Part shown: positions 1-9,985 of the stretch, in pieces
Layout: every line of letters starts with the position of its first letter
Numbering within the stretch: position 1 is the first letter of the stretch
Assembly (NCBI GenBank): GCA_026413185.1
Contig: CM048654.1
Coordinates: 2,423,001-2,487,000, forward strand
Source of the DNA: Pueraria montana var. lobata
Taxonomy: Eukaryota > Streptophyta > Magnoliopsida > Fabales > Fabaceae
Direction: 5' to 3'
DNA: 64,000 nt
The notes under the pieces: model-generated
Told to the model about the DNA's origin: nothing
Database searches by the model: none
Seen by the model: only the letters and a program-made list of their open reading frames with translations
Program-made: the position numbers and the translations under genes

Positions 1-1944
1 CTTCTTCTTTTATCAATCCATTGAGGACTGCACTTCTACATCCGTTTGATATCGCTTCATATTGCTATGAGCTGCAAATGATAGTAAAATGCGAATTGCC
101 TCTAGACGTGCAACAGGTGCATAAGTTTCAGTATAATCTATACCTTCTTGTTGTGAGTGACCTTTGGCTACCAGTCTGGCTTTGTTTCTCACAACATTAC
201 CTGTTTCGTCCAATTTGTTTCTGAACACCCACTTAGCTCTTATAACTTCTTTGTTATTAGGGAGTTCTACAGGTTTCCAGACATCGTTCTTTTGAAATCG
301 GTCAAGTTCATCTTGCATTTCTTTGACCCAGCTTTCATCTTCCAAAGCATCGTCCACAGTCTTAGGTTCTATCTGTGATATGAGTGTTGTGTGACCTTGT
401 TGTTGAAGTGAAGATCTAGTTCTAACTCTATCCTTTGGGTCACCAATGATTTGGTCTTTTGGATGATGCTTCTTCATTTGCCAGTTGCGTCCAGTTGGTT
501 CCCTTTGTTCTTCTGTTGGACTGTCCAGGGGAACATTGGACTCTTTAACTGTGACATCACTGTTAGACATGTCTGATGATTTCCTTACATCGTCCATCCT
601 GAGTTCTGCAAATGATTCATCTAGCTCTGATAATTCCTTATCAGGCTTAGTGTCATTGAACTTCACATGGATAGCTTCTTCAACGACTAAGGTTCTAGAA
701 TTATAAACTCTATATGCCTTTGAAGTTTCAGAATATCCAAGCAATATTCCTTCATCACACTTAGAATCAAATTTTCCCAAGTTATCCTTAATGTTCAGAA
801 AGAAGCATTGACATCCAAATGGATGGAAGTACGATATGTTGGGTCTTCTCCCTTTCCACAATTCATATGGATTCTTTTTTAAGATTGGCCTGATATAGAT
901 TCTGCTCTGTAAATAATAAGCAGTATTCATTGCTTCAACCTAAAATTGTTTAGGGGTCGAATTATCATTCAACATGGTTCGGCCATCTCTTGGAATGACT
1001 TGTTCTTCCTCTCAACAACACCATTCTATTTTGGTGTTCTAGGTGTTGAGAAGTTGTGAAGGATACCATTATCTTCACAGAACCTTTGAAAACTTTCATT
1101 TTCGAATTCTCCCCCATGATCACTTCGGATCGAAGTAATGCATACTCCTTTTTCATTTTGAATTCTTTTGTAGAAGTTATAGAAGGCCTTAAAAGACTCA
1201 TCTTTGTGAGATAGGAACATGACCCATGTCCATCTAGTATAGTCGTCCACTACAACTAATCTGTACCTCTTACCACCTAGTGAGGTTGTTCTTGTGGGTC
1301 CAAACAAGTCAATATGCAACAACTCAAGAGGTCTAGAAATGGAAACAATATTTTTACTTTGAAAAGAATTTTTCACTTGTTTCCCTTTCTGACAGGCTTC
1401 ACAAAGAATATCATCTTTATATGACATACTTGGTAATCCTCTCACGAAGTTGTGCCTGTTAAGCTTTGAGATTAATCTCAAGCTGGCGTGCCCAAGTCTT
1501 TTATGCCATAGCCAATGATTTTCTTTAACTGAAACTAAGCATGAAACATTTTGACTTGATAGTTCCCTAAGTTTAATCTTGTACAGATTACCTTGCCTCT
1601 TTGCAGTAAAGAGAAGGGATCCATCAGAGTTTTTGACTATACATTCACCTTTGTTAAAGGCAACATCATATCCACTATCACATAATTGACTTATGCTAAG
1701 TAGATTGTGCTTGAGACCTTTAACAAAAAGAACATTATCAATACAAGGATAGGGTGGTATACCAATCTTACCCACGCCAGCTATCATCCCTTTATGATTC
1801 CCTCCGAAAGTGACTGTCCCACCAGTCTTGGGTTGGAGGCATTGGAACATACACATTTCTCCTGTCATGTGATGCGAGCACCCACTGTCCAGGTACCATG
1901 ACTGGAGTTTCTTTCCTGCTGTTAAGCATGTCTCATCTTCCTCT
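1..1944 (-). pseudogene. copia pol A: protease, integrase and start of RT, broken
   Basis: Polyprotein segment that in an intact copy would cleave Gag-Pol, integrate the cDNA and copy the RNA. Visible on the minus strand: the aspartic protease motif DSG (codons at 1881-1889); the integrase zinc region with His-x3-His followed by CEAC (about 1385-1520); the integrase core with an aspartate in the HIDLFGP context (about 1310-1330) and one in SDHGGEFE (about 1105-1130); then the conserved RT lead-in (LEDESWVKEM) and RT motifs (AKWVFRNKLD). Breaks: an in-frame TAG at 1026-1028 just before the NGVVERKN block that carries the catalytic Glu, a 1-nt deletion near 980, a Trp-to-TAG change at 940-942, and a 1-nt deletion near 33-38. 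RT is cut by the window edge. Element B shows the same gene in longer form. Confidence 0.92.
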
Positions 1945-3042
1945 TCAGGTTCTGAAGAATTTGATGTAGTGTCTGCCATCAGGCATATGAGTGCTTCCTC
2001 TTCCTCTTCATCGTCCGAGGATGAGTCATCATCCAGATCTTCCCATGTGGACGTTAGAACCTTTTTGCCTTTCTTTTTGTTGAAGATTTTCTTCTTCTTG
2101 TCCTTGCTCTTGTCAAGGTCTGGGCATTCTAATTTGAAGTGTCCGGGCTTTTTGCATTCGTAGCATACGATTGGACTCTTCTCCTTCTTTTCTTTTAGAC
2201 CTTTATTGTTCAAGTTTCTCCATCTGGATCCACCTTTCTTCTTCCACATAGAGTGGATTCTCTTGGATATGAAGGATAGCTCATCATCCTCGTCTGAGTC
2301 ATCATCTTCAGATTGTTCATCTGATGATGTTCAGCTTGCATGGCTTTGGATGATGATGCTTTCTTTGGCTTCTGGACGCTGAGTGCCAGAGACTTACTTT
2401 TATTGCCATCACCATCTTGTTGCAGTTCCAGCTCATGCACCTTAAGGATTCCCACAAGCTCTTCTAAGGACATGTCATCCAGTCCTTTGGTTGCTCTCAA
2501 GGCTGTAACCTGTGGTCTCCATTGCCTAGGCAAACTCCTCAGAATTTTGTCAATATGTTCATAGTTATTGTAATCTTTACCATGTGCTCTAAGTTCATTT
2601 AGTATGGTTTGAAACCATCCAAACATACTTTGTATGTACTCTTTTCCTTCCATACTAAACAATTCATATTGACGAGTAAGAAGACTAAGTTTGTTATGTT
2701 TTACCTGGGTGGAACCCTCATACATTAACGCAAGAGTGTCCCACATTTGTTTTGCGCTTTTGAAACTGTGCACTTTATTGTATTCTTGTTCAGATAGTGC
2801 ACACATGATGATATTTCTGGCTCTGGAGTTGAGATGAAATCTTTGTTTCTGCTCCTCCGTCCATCTAGCCTTTGGGATCTCGTTGAGACTCTCATCAACT
2901 GGAATGTAGTCGCCCATCTCCACAATGTTCCACATATCAATATGACAGGACTCAAAGAATGCTATCATTCTTTGCTTCCAATAGTCATATTTGACACCCT
3001 TGAAGAGTGGTGGTCTGTCACAACTTGTCCCTCATTTTCCAT
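1945..3042 (-). pseudogene. copia gag A, internally deleted and frameshifted
   Basis: Capsid/nucleocapsid gene. The start is the ATG at 3042-3040, which aligns with the gag start of element B. A UBN2-like gag body follows (tryptophan- and leucine-rich, with the block LRSLPRQWRPQV), then a basic stretch and one CCHC knuckle (CYECKKPGHFKLEC, about 2122-2168), then a very acidic run. Compared with element B about 0.7 kb is missing between the ICLMAD block (about 1975) and the protease. That removes the coiled-coil region and the second knuckle, replacing them with a short acidic linker, yet the frame stays open across the joint into protease. Other damage: a 1-nt loss about 25-30 nt after the start and another near 2331, each shifting frame. 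The gag/pol border is approximate because the family encodes one polyprotein. Confidence 0.88.
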
Positions 3043-3097
3043 CTTTCTTAGGATCTGGTTTCCTCTGTACTATCAAGTACTCAACCCGAAAGGCCGA

Positions 3098-3109
3098 GCT
3101 CTGATACCA
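3098..3109 (-). other. primer-binding site, element A
   Basis: On the minus strand the sequence reads TGGTATCAGAGC, the complement of the 3' end of plant initiator tRNA-Met. It lies 2 nt inside the LTR end, as expected for Ty1/copia elements primed by tRNA-iMet. All 12 positions match. Confidence 0.95.
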
Positions 3110-3836
3110 ATTGAAATGTAGAGATTCACATTAGAAGAGGGGGTTGAATAGTGTGTTAGTTATATTCTTAAAAGCTTTTTTCAAAGATGGAGATAAATTA
3201 TCTTGAGTTTCACAAGGGACTTGTAAAACAAAAGATCACAAGTATTGTCCAACAGTTAAAATGACAGTTTAGTGAAACTGCATTTTCTTGTTAATTGTCC
3301 AGATGTAAATAAAAGATTTTCATAAATAAGATATAAAGAAACTTGTGCGCAAAGTGTGAATAAATAACTGAAGAGAATAGCAAGTAGGCTTGAAAGTGAT
3401 AGAGTAAAAACACTTGGTTTATACTGGTTCACTCAACCTGAGCTATGTCCAGTTCTCCTTCAAAAACTTTGAAGGGTTCCACTAATCAAATTCTGATTAC
3501 AAACAAGTATTATATACCCTGCCACTCTTGGCTATAAGTATTTGCTAGGCCACTTCTAGCACACCTTTAATCTCCCCTTAAGATTAAAGAATACCCAAGT
3601 ATTCTTTGTCACTAAGTCACTCCTAGCTTTCCAAACAGAAACTATTTGAGTACAAGTTAAATAAACAGCTCTCACAGAGAGGATATTACAATAAAACTCA
3701 ATTACACAGAATAACTCAGCAAAGCTAAGTAGATTTCTCTTTTTGCACAAGTGTAGGTCGTCCAATCGATTTGGCAGAGTTACAACTCTTTGAAAAACTT
3801 GAATGCTTCATTATTGAAAAACTTGAGCTTGTTCCT

Positions 3837-3846
3837 CTATTTATAG
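3837..3846 (-). promoter_or_regulatory. LTR TATA box, element A
   Basis: The minus strand reads CTATAAATAG about 660 bp into the LTR. The same position holds CTATAAATAG in the solo LTR (19826-19835) and CTATATAG in LTR B (near 58798-58805). It is the likely core promoter for the element's genomic RNA, with transcription starting some 30 nt further left. Confidence 0.75.
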
Positions 3847-4135
3847 GCAGCTTGGTGAAGATATCCGTTGTGGGATCTGTGCCTTTGCCAATAACCATTC
3901 TCTCACAATCATATGACTGTTGCTACGTGTCAGCTTGGGGTGGAGAGATGGTGGAGACAACAGTACATGCAGTGCATCCACTACTTGTACGGTTTCTGCA
4001 GAGAGAAGCTTTTTCTGTCCCCTGTGGTACACTTTTCGAATATTCAAATGAAATGTCACATTAGAAAAGAGAGGGAATAATAGAACATTTCAGAGAATCA
4101 TCATCGAAAAGCATAAGTGTACTTCTACTCAATCA

Positions 4136-4488
4136 TGGACGCATTATATAACTGTTTGCTAGAGAGAGATGATGCAAGTTATATATGCGTTGGACGCTTC
4201 CTTGAATGGACGTAGTGTTTACACACTGGTTTTCACAATGCATTGGACGCTTGTTTTATCACAGTGTATTGGACGCTGAATTTTACACTTAACAAAAAAG
4301 AAATTCCAGTTGCTCATTGGACGTACTGTACACATAGAAATATAATATTTGAGTTTAAGAGATACAATACAATTGAGGCATTGGATGGCGTAGAACCTAT
4401 AATACTCAAACATAGATCATTAGATACTTCAAAATTTAACTTCATTTGTTATCATCAAAATCGAAGTTTGGGGGTTGGACATCGTCCA
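4136..4488 (-). promoter_or_regulatory. U3 cluster of TGGACG motifs, LTR A
   Basis: Six plus-strand TGGACG hexamers start at 4136, 4191, 4207, 4244, 4270 and 4318, often inside TTGGACGC. A CGTCCA lies at 4483-4488, part of the near-perfect palindrome TTGGACATCGTCCAA close to the LTR's outer end. They sit 290-650 bp upstream of the TATA box on the transcribed strand, where LTR enhancers usually lie. The sister LTRs keep fewer copies in the same zone. The regulatory role is inference; the repetition is directly visible. Confidence 0.6.
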
Positions 4489-4644
4489 AACTCTTAGATT
4501 CTAACAGAAAGGAATCAAGAACCCTTCTTGATTGATTCCTAGTTGTATTTCTTCTTTGTTTCTTTCTTTCATAGTCATTTCTTATCTTGGTTGTTCCGTC
4601 TTGAGTTCTACCTTGGTCAGTCACAACCATTGGTGCAATCAAGA

Positions 4645-4750
4645 TGCTTTCTTGATTGCGATCTTGATTCAAGAAAGCAGTCAAGAACAAGCGGCCAAGA
4701 AAGAAGAAGTCAATAAGCTCAGTTGACTTCTTTCTTGTCGACCAAGAAAG
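4645..4750. other. representative inverted-repeat cluster within a satellite unit
   Basis: Three perfect inverted repeats lie in series. Arms TGCTTTCTTGA (4645-4655) and TCAAGAAAGCA (4669-4679) enclose 13 nt. Arms AAGAAGTCAA (4704-4713) and TTGACTTCTT (4723-4732) enclose 9 nt. Arms CTTTCTTG (4730-4737) and CAAGAAAG (4743-4750) enclose 5 nt. The last two overlap by a few bases, so they are alternative pairings. A fourth, weaker one (GGAATCAA against TTGATT...TTCC) spans the unit joint. The same set recurs, with single changes, in most units of the array. Confidence 0.85.
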
Positions 4751-5104
4751 CAATGTTTCATGTAAGAAACCAAGAAAGCAAGGAGGAAATGCATAAAGGA
4801 ATCAATATCCCTTCTTGATTGTTTCCAAGCTATGTTTCTTCTTTATTTCTTTCTTTCATAGTTGTTTCTTGTCTTGTTTGTTCTTTCTTGAGTTCAACCT
4901 TGGGCAGTCATAGCCATGGGTGCAAACAAGGTGCTTTCTTGATTGTGATCTTGATTCAAGAAAGCAGTCAAGAACAAGCGAACAAGAAAGAAGAAGTCAA
5001 GAAGCTCAGTTGACTTCTTTCTTGTTCACCAAGAAAGCAATGTTTAAAGCAGAAACCTAAAAAGTAAGGAGGAAATGAAGAAAGGAATCAAGATCCGTTC
5101 TTGA

Positions 5105-8100
5105 TTGGTTCCTAGCTGTGTTTCTTCTTTGTTTCTTTCTTTCATGGTCGTTTCTTGTCTTGTTTGTTCTTTCTTGAGTTCTACCTTGGTCAGCCGCAAC
5201 CATGGGTGCAATCAAGATGCTTTCTTGAATCCGATCTTGCTTCAAGATAATAGTAAAAACCAAGCGACCAAGAAGGAAGAAGTGAAGAAGCTCAGTTGAC
5301 TTCTTTCTTGTTAACCAAGAAAGCAATGTTTTAAGCAAGAAACAAAGAAAGCAAGGAGGAAATGCAGAAAGGAATCAAGATCCATTCTTGATTGATTCCT
5401 AGCTGTGTTTCTTCTTTGTTTCTTTCTTTCACGGTCGTTTCTTGTCTTGTTTCTTCTTTCTTGAGTTCTACCTTGGTCAGTCGCAACCATGGGTGCAATC
5501 AAGATGCTTTCTTGAATGTGATCTTGCTTCAAGACAACAGTCAAAAACAAGCGACCAAGAAGGAAGAAGTGAAGAAGCTCAGTTGACTTCTTTCTTGTTG
5601 ACCAAGAAAGCAATGTTTTAAGTAAGAAATGAAGAAAGCAAGGAGGAAATGAAGAAATGAATCAAGATCCCTTCTTGATTGATTCCTAGCTTTGTTTCTT
5701 CTTTGTTTCTTACTTTCATGGTCGTTTCTTGTCTTATTTGTTCTTTCTTGAGTTCTACCTTGGTAAGTAGCAACCATGGGCGCAATCAAGATGCTTTCTT
5801 GAATGCGATCTTGATTCAAGACAATAGTCAAGAACAAGCGACCAAGGAGGAAGAAGTGAAGAAGCTCAGTTAACTTCTTTCTTGTTGACCAACAAAGCAA
5901 TGTTTTAAGCAAGAAACCAAGAAAGCAAGGAGGAAATGAAGAAAGGAATCAAGATCCATTCTTGATTGATTCCTAGTTGTCTTTCTTCTTTGTTACTTTC
6001 TTTCATGGTCGTTTCTTGTCTTGTTTGTTCTTTCTTGAGTTCTACCTTGGTCAGTCGCAACCATGGGTGCAATCAAGATGCTTTCCTGAATGCGATCTTG
6101 CTTCAAGACAATAGTGAAAAACAAACGACCAAGAAGGAAGAAATGAAGAAGCTCAGTTGACTTCTTTCTTCTTGACCAAGAAAGCAATGTTTTAAGCAAG
6201 AAACGAAGAAAGCAAGGAGGAAATGCATAAAGGAATCAAGATCCCTTCTTGATTGATTCCTAGTTGTTTTTCTTCTTTGTTTCTTTCTTTCATGGTCGTT
6301 TCTTGTCTTGTTTGTTCTTTCTTGAGTTCTACCTTGGTTAGTCGCAACCATGGGCACAATCAAGATGCTTTCTTGAATGCGATCTTGATTCAAGACAATA
6401 GTCAAGAACAAGCGACCAAGAAGGATGAAGTGAAGAAGCTCAGTTAGCTTCTGTCTTGTTGACCAAGAAAGCAATGTTTTAAGCAAGAAACCAAGAAAGC
6501 AAGGAGGAAATGAAGAAAGGAATCAAGATCCCTTCTTGATTTGTTCCTAGCTGTGTTTCTTCTTTGTTTCTTTCTTTCATGGTCGTTTCTTGTCTTGTTT
6601 GTTCTTTCTTGAGTTCTACCTTGGTCAGCCGCAACCATGGGTGCAATCCAAATGCTTTCTTGAATCCGATCTTGCTTCAAGATAATAGTAAAAACCAAGC
6701 GACCAAGAAGGAAGAAGTGAAGAAGCTCAGTTGACTTCTTTCTTGTTAACCAAGAAAGCAATGTTTTAAGCAAGAAACAAAGAAAGCAAGGAGGAAATGC
6801 ATAAAGGAATCAAGATCCCTTCTTGATTGATTCCTAGCTGTGTTTCTTCTTTGTTTCTTTCTTTCACGGTCGTTTCTTGTCTTGTTTCTTCTTTCTTGAG
6901 TTCTACCTTGGTCAGTCGCAACCATGGGCTCAATCAAGATGCTTTCTTGAATGCGATCTTGATTCAAGACAATAGTCAAGAACAAGCGACCAAGGAGGAA
7001 GAAGTGGAGAAGCTCAGTTAACTTCTTTCTTGTTGACCAACAAAGCAATGTTTTAAGCAAGAAACCAAGAAAGCAAGGAGGAAATGAAGAAAGGAATCAA
7101 GATCCATTCTTGATTGATTCCTAGTTGTCTTTCTTCTTTGTTACTTTCTTTCATGGTCGTTTCTTGTCTTGTTTGTTCTTTCTTGAGTTCTACCTTGGTC
7201 AGTCGCAACCATGGGTGCAATCAAGATGCTTTCTTGAATGCGATCTTGCTTCAAGACAATAGTGAAAAACAAACGACCAAGAAGGAAGAAATGAAGAAGC
7301 TCAGTTGACTTCTTTCTTCTTGACCAAGAAAGCAATGTTTTAAGCAAGAAACGAAGAAAGCAAGGAGGAAATGCATAAAGGAATCAAGATCCCTTCTTGA
7401 TTGATTCCTAGTTGTGTTTCTTCTTTGTTTCTTTCTTTCATGGTCGTTTCTTGTCTTGTTTGTTCTTTCTTGAGTTCTACCTTGGTTAGTCGCAACCATG
7501 GGCGCAATCAAGATGCTTTCTTGAATGCGATCTTGATTCAAGACAATAGTCAAGAACAAGCGACCAAGAAGGATGAAGTGAAGAAGCTCAGTTAGCTTCT
7601 TTCTTGTTGACCAAGAAAGCAATGTTTTAAGCAAAAGAAACCAAGAAATCAAGGAGGAAATGAAGAAAGGAATCAAGATCCCTTCTTGATTTGTTCCTAG
7701 CTGTGTTTCTTCTTTGTTTCTTTCTTTCATGGTCGTTTCTTGTCTTGTTTGTTCTTTCTTGAGTTCTACCTTGGTCAGCCGCAACCATGGGTGCAATCCA
7801 AATGCTTTCTTGAATCCGATCTTGCTTCAAGATAATAGTAAAAACCAAGCGACCAAGAAGGAAGAAGTGAAGAAGCTCAGTTGACTTCTTTCTTGTTAAC
7901 CAAGAAAGCAATGTTTTAAGCAAGAAACAAAGAAAGCAAGGAGGAAATGCATAAAGGAATCAAGATCCCTTCTTGATTGATTCCTAGCTGTGTTTCTTCT
8001 TTGTTTCTTTCTTTCACGGTCGTTTCTTGTCTTGTTTCTTCTTTCTTGAGTTCTACCTTGGTCAGTCGCAACCATGGGCTCAATCAAGATGCTTTCTTGA

Positions 8101-9985
8101 ATGCGATCTTGATTCAAGACAATAGTCAAGAACAAGCGACCAAGGAGGAAGAAGTGGAGAAGCTCAGTTAACTTCTTTCTTGTTGACCAACAAAGCAATG
8201 TTTTAAGCAAGAAACCAAGAAAGCAAGGAGGAAATGAAGATAGGAATCAGGATCCCTTCTTGATTGATTCCTAGTTGTCTTTCTTCTTTGTTACTTTCTT
8301 TCATGGTCGTTTCTTGTCTTGTTTGTTCTTTCTTGAGTTCTACCTTGGTTAGTCGCAACCATGGGCACAATCAAGATGCTTTCTTGAATGCGATCTTGAT
8401 TCAAGACAATAGTCAAGAACAAGCGACCAAGAAGGATGAAGTGAAGAAGCTCAGTTAGCTTCTTTCTTGTTGACCAAGAAAGCAATGTTTTAAGCAAGAA
8501 ACCAAGAAAGCAAGGAGGAAATGAAGAAAGGAATCAACATCCCTTCTTGATTGATTCCTAGCTGTGTTTCTTCTTTGTTTCTTTCTTTCATGGTTGTTTC
8601 TTGTCTTGTTTGTTCTTTTTTGAGTTCTACCTTGGTAAGTGGCAACCATGGGCCCAATCAAGATGCTTTCTTGAATGAGATCTTGATTCAAGACAATAGT
8701 CAAGAACAAGCGACAAAGAAGGAAGAAGTGAAGAAGCTCAGTTAACTAGTTTCTTGTTGACCAAGAAAGCAATGTTTTAAGCAAGAAACCAAGAAAGCAA
8801 GGAGGAAATGAAGAAAGGAATCAAGATCCCTTCTTGATTTGTTCCTAGCTGTGTTTCTTCTTTGTTTCTTTCTTTCATGGTCGTTTCTTGTCTTGTTTGT
8901 TCTTTCTTGAGTTCTACCTTGGTCAGCCGCAACCATGGGTGCAATCCAGATGCTTTCTTGAATCCGATCTTGCTTCAAGATAATAGTAAAAACCAAGCGA
9001 CCAAGAAGGAAGAAGTGAAGAAGCTCAGTTGACTTCTTTCTTGTTAACCAAGAAAGCAATGTTTTAAGCAAGAAACAAAGAAAGCAAGGAGGAAATGCAT
9101 AAAGGAATCAAGATCCCTTCTTGATTGATTCCTAGCTGTGTTTCTTCTTTGTTTCTTTCTTTCACGGTCATTTCTTGTCTTGTTTCTTCTTTCTTGAGTT
9201 CTACCTTGGTCAGTCGCAACCATGGGTGCAATCAAGATGCTTTCTTGAATGCGATCTTGCTTCAAGACAATAGTAAAAAACAAGCGACCAAGAAGGAAGA
9301 AGTGAAGAAGCTCAGTTGACTTCTTTCTTGTTGACCAAGAAAGCAATGTTTTAAGCAAGAAATGAAGAAAGCAAGGAGGAAATGCAGAAACGAATAAAGA
9401 TCCCTTCTTGATTGATTCCTAGCTTTGTTTCTTCTTTGTTTCTTACTTTCATGGTCGTTTCTTGTCTTGTTTGTTCTTTCTTGAGTTCTACCTTGGTATG
9501 TCGCAACCATGGGCGCAATCAAGATGCTTTCTTGAATGCGATCTTGATTCAAGACAATAGTCAAGAACAAGCGACCAAGGAGGAAGAAGTGAAGAAGCTC
9601 AGTTAACTTCTTTTTTGTTGACTAAGAAAGCAATGTTTTAAGCAAGAAATCAAGAAAGCAAGGAGGAAATGAAGAAAGGAATCAGGATCCCTTCTTGATT
9701 GATTCCTAGCTGTGTTTCTTCTTTGTTTCTTTCTTTCATGGTTGTTTCTCGTATTGTTTGTTCTTTTTTGAGTTCTACCTTGGTAAGTGGCAACCATGGG
9801 TCCAATCAATATGCTTTCTTGAATGCGATCTTGATTCAAGACAATAGTCAAGAACAAGCGACCAAGAAGGAAGAAGTGAAGAAGCTCAGTTAACTTGTTT
9901 CTTGTTGACCAAGAAAGCAATGTTTTAATCAAGAAACCAAGAAAGCAAGGAGGAAATGAAGAAAGGAATCAAGATCCTTTCTTGA
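5105..9985 (+). repeat. higher-order repeat zone: 5-unit pattern shrinking to 4 units
   Basis: Unit variants can be followed by private changes. Type a (CAGCCGCAACC with GAATCCGATC) occurs near 5105, 6540, 7690 and 8838; type b (TTTCACGGTCG) near 5392, 6827, 7977 and 9125; type c (CCAAGGAGGAAG) near 5679 and 9412; type d (GTTACTTTCTTTC) near 5966, 7114 and 8264. The spacing of type a falls from 1435 bp to 1150 and 1148 bp. Units at 6827 and 7977 begin as b and end as c. The unit at 8264 begins as d and ends as the type seen at 6253. These hybrids are what unequal crossover between neighbouring units leaves behind. Confidence 0.82.

Larger units (their letters stand above)
1..4506 (-). mobile_element. 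Ty1/copia (Sirevirus-type) retrotransposon A, 5' portion
   Basis: Minus-strand LTR retrotransposon that enters the window inside its reverse transcriptase and ends at its 5' LTR. In element order: 5' LTR (4506 to 3112), a 2-nt spacer, a primer-binding site (3109-3098), broken gag, then protease, integrase and the start of reverse transcriptase. The order gag-PR-IN-RT with integrase before RT is diagnostic of Ty1/copia. The gag style, tRNA-Met primer site and LTR termini match element B at 48453-59375, so both belong to one family. The rest of pol, any extra ORF and the 3' LTR lie left of the window. The 5 bases next to the LTR in the array are GAAAG, the expected target duplication; its partner is not visible. 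Several stops and frameshifts make this copy non-autonomous. Confidence 0.93.
3112..4506 (-). repeat. 5' LTR of element A (1395 bp)
   Basis: Bounded by TG on the plus strand at 3112 and CA at 4506, so TG...CA termini on both strands. Homologous along its length to the solo LTR at 19115-20403 and the 5' LTR at 58071-59375. It has a TATA box (3837-3846), a cluster of TGGACG motifs upstream of it in U3, a hairpin with arms CTTTAATCT (3565-3573) and AGATTAAAG (3581-3589) around a C-rich loop, and the end block GAGGGGGTTGAATAG next to the primer site. It is about 100 bp longer than its two relatives, in part because U3 holds more TGGACG copies. Confidence 0.94.

Noticed and set aside
965..1201. 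Minus-strand open frame overlapping integrase in elements A and B (also 55230-55463)
   Set aside because: It is an out-of-frame shadow; the integrase motifs are read in the neighbouring frame.
4645..4679. Hairpins as intrinsic terminators or MITEs
   Set aside because: Rho-independent terminators do not apply in a plant nuclear genome, and there are no target duplications or terminal inverted repeats around single units to suggest a MITE.
5200..5230. GCAACCATGGG block with a good start-codon context
   Set aside because: The frame from this ATG (MGAIKMLS) stops after about eight codons in most units, so it is not a coding start. It is simply a well-conserved piece of the satellite.
5392..5586. 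A 64-codon sense frame per unit as a gene
   Set aside because: The full frame begins at a TTG in TTGATTCC; the first ATG comes 13 codons later and is missing in some units. No promoter or polyadenylation context is visible. Kept only as a question in the findings.
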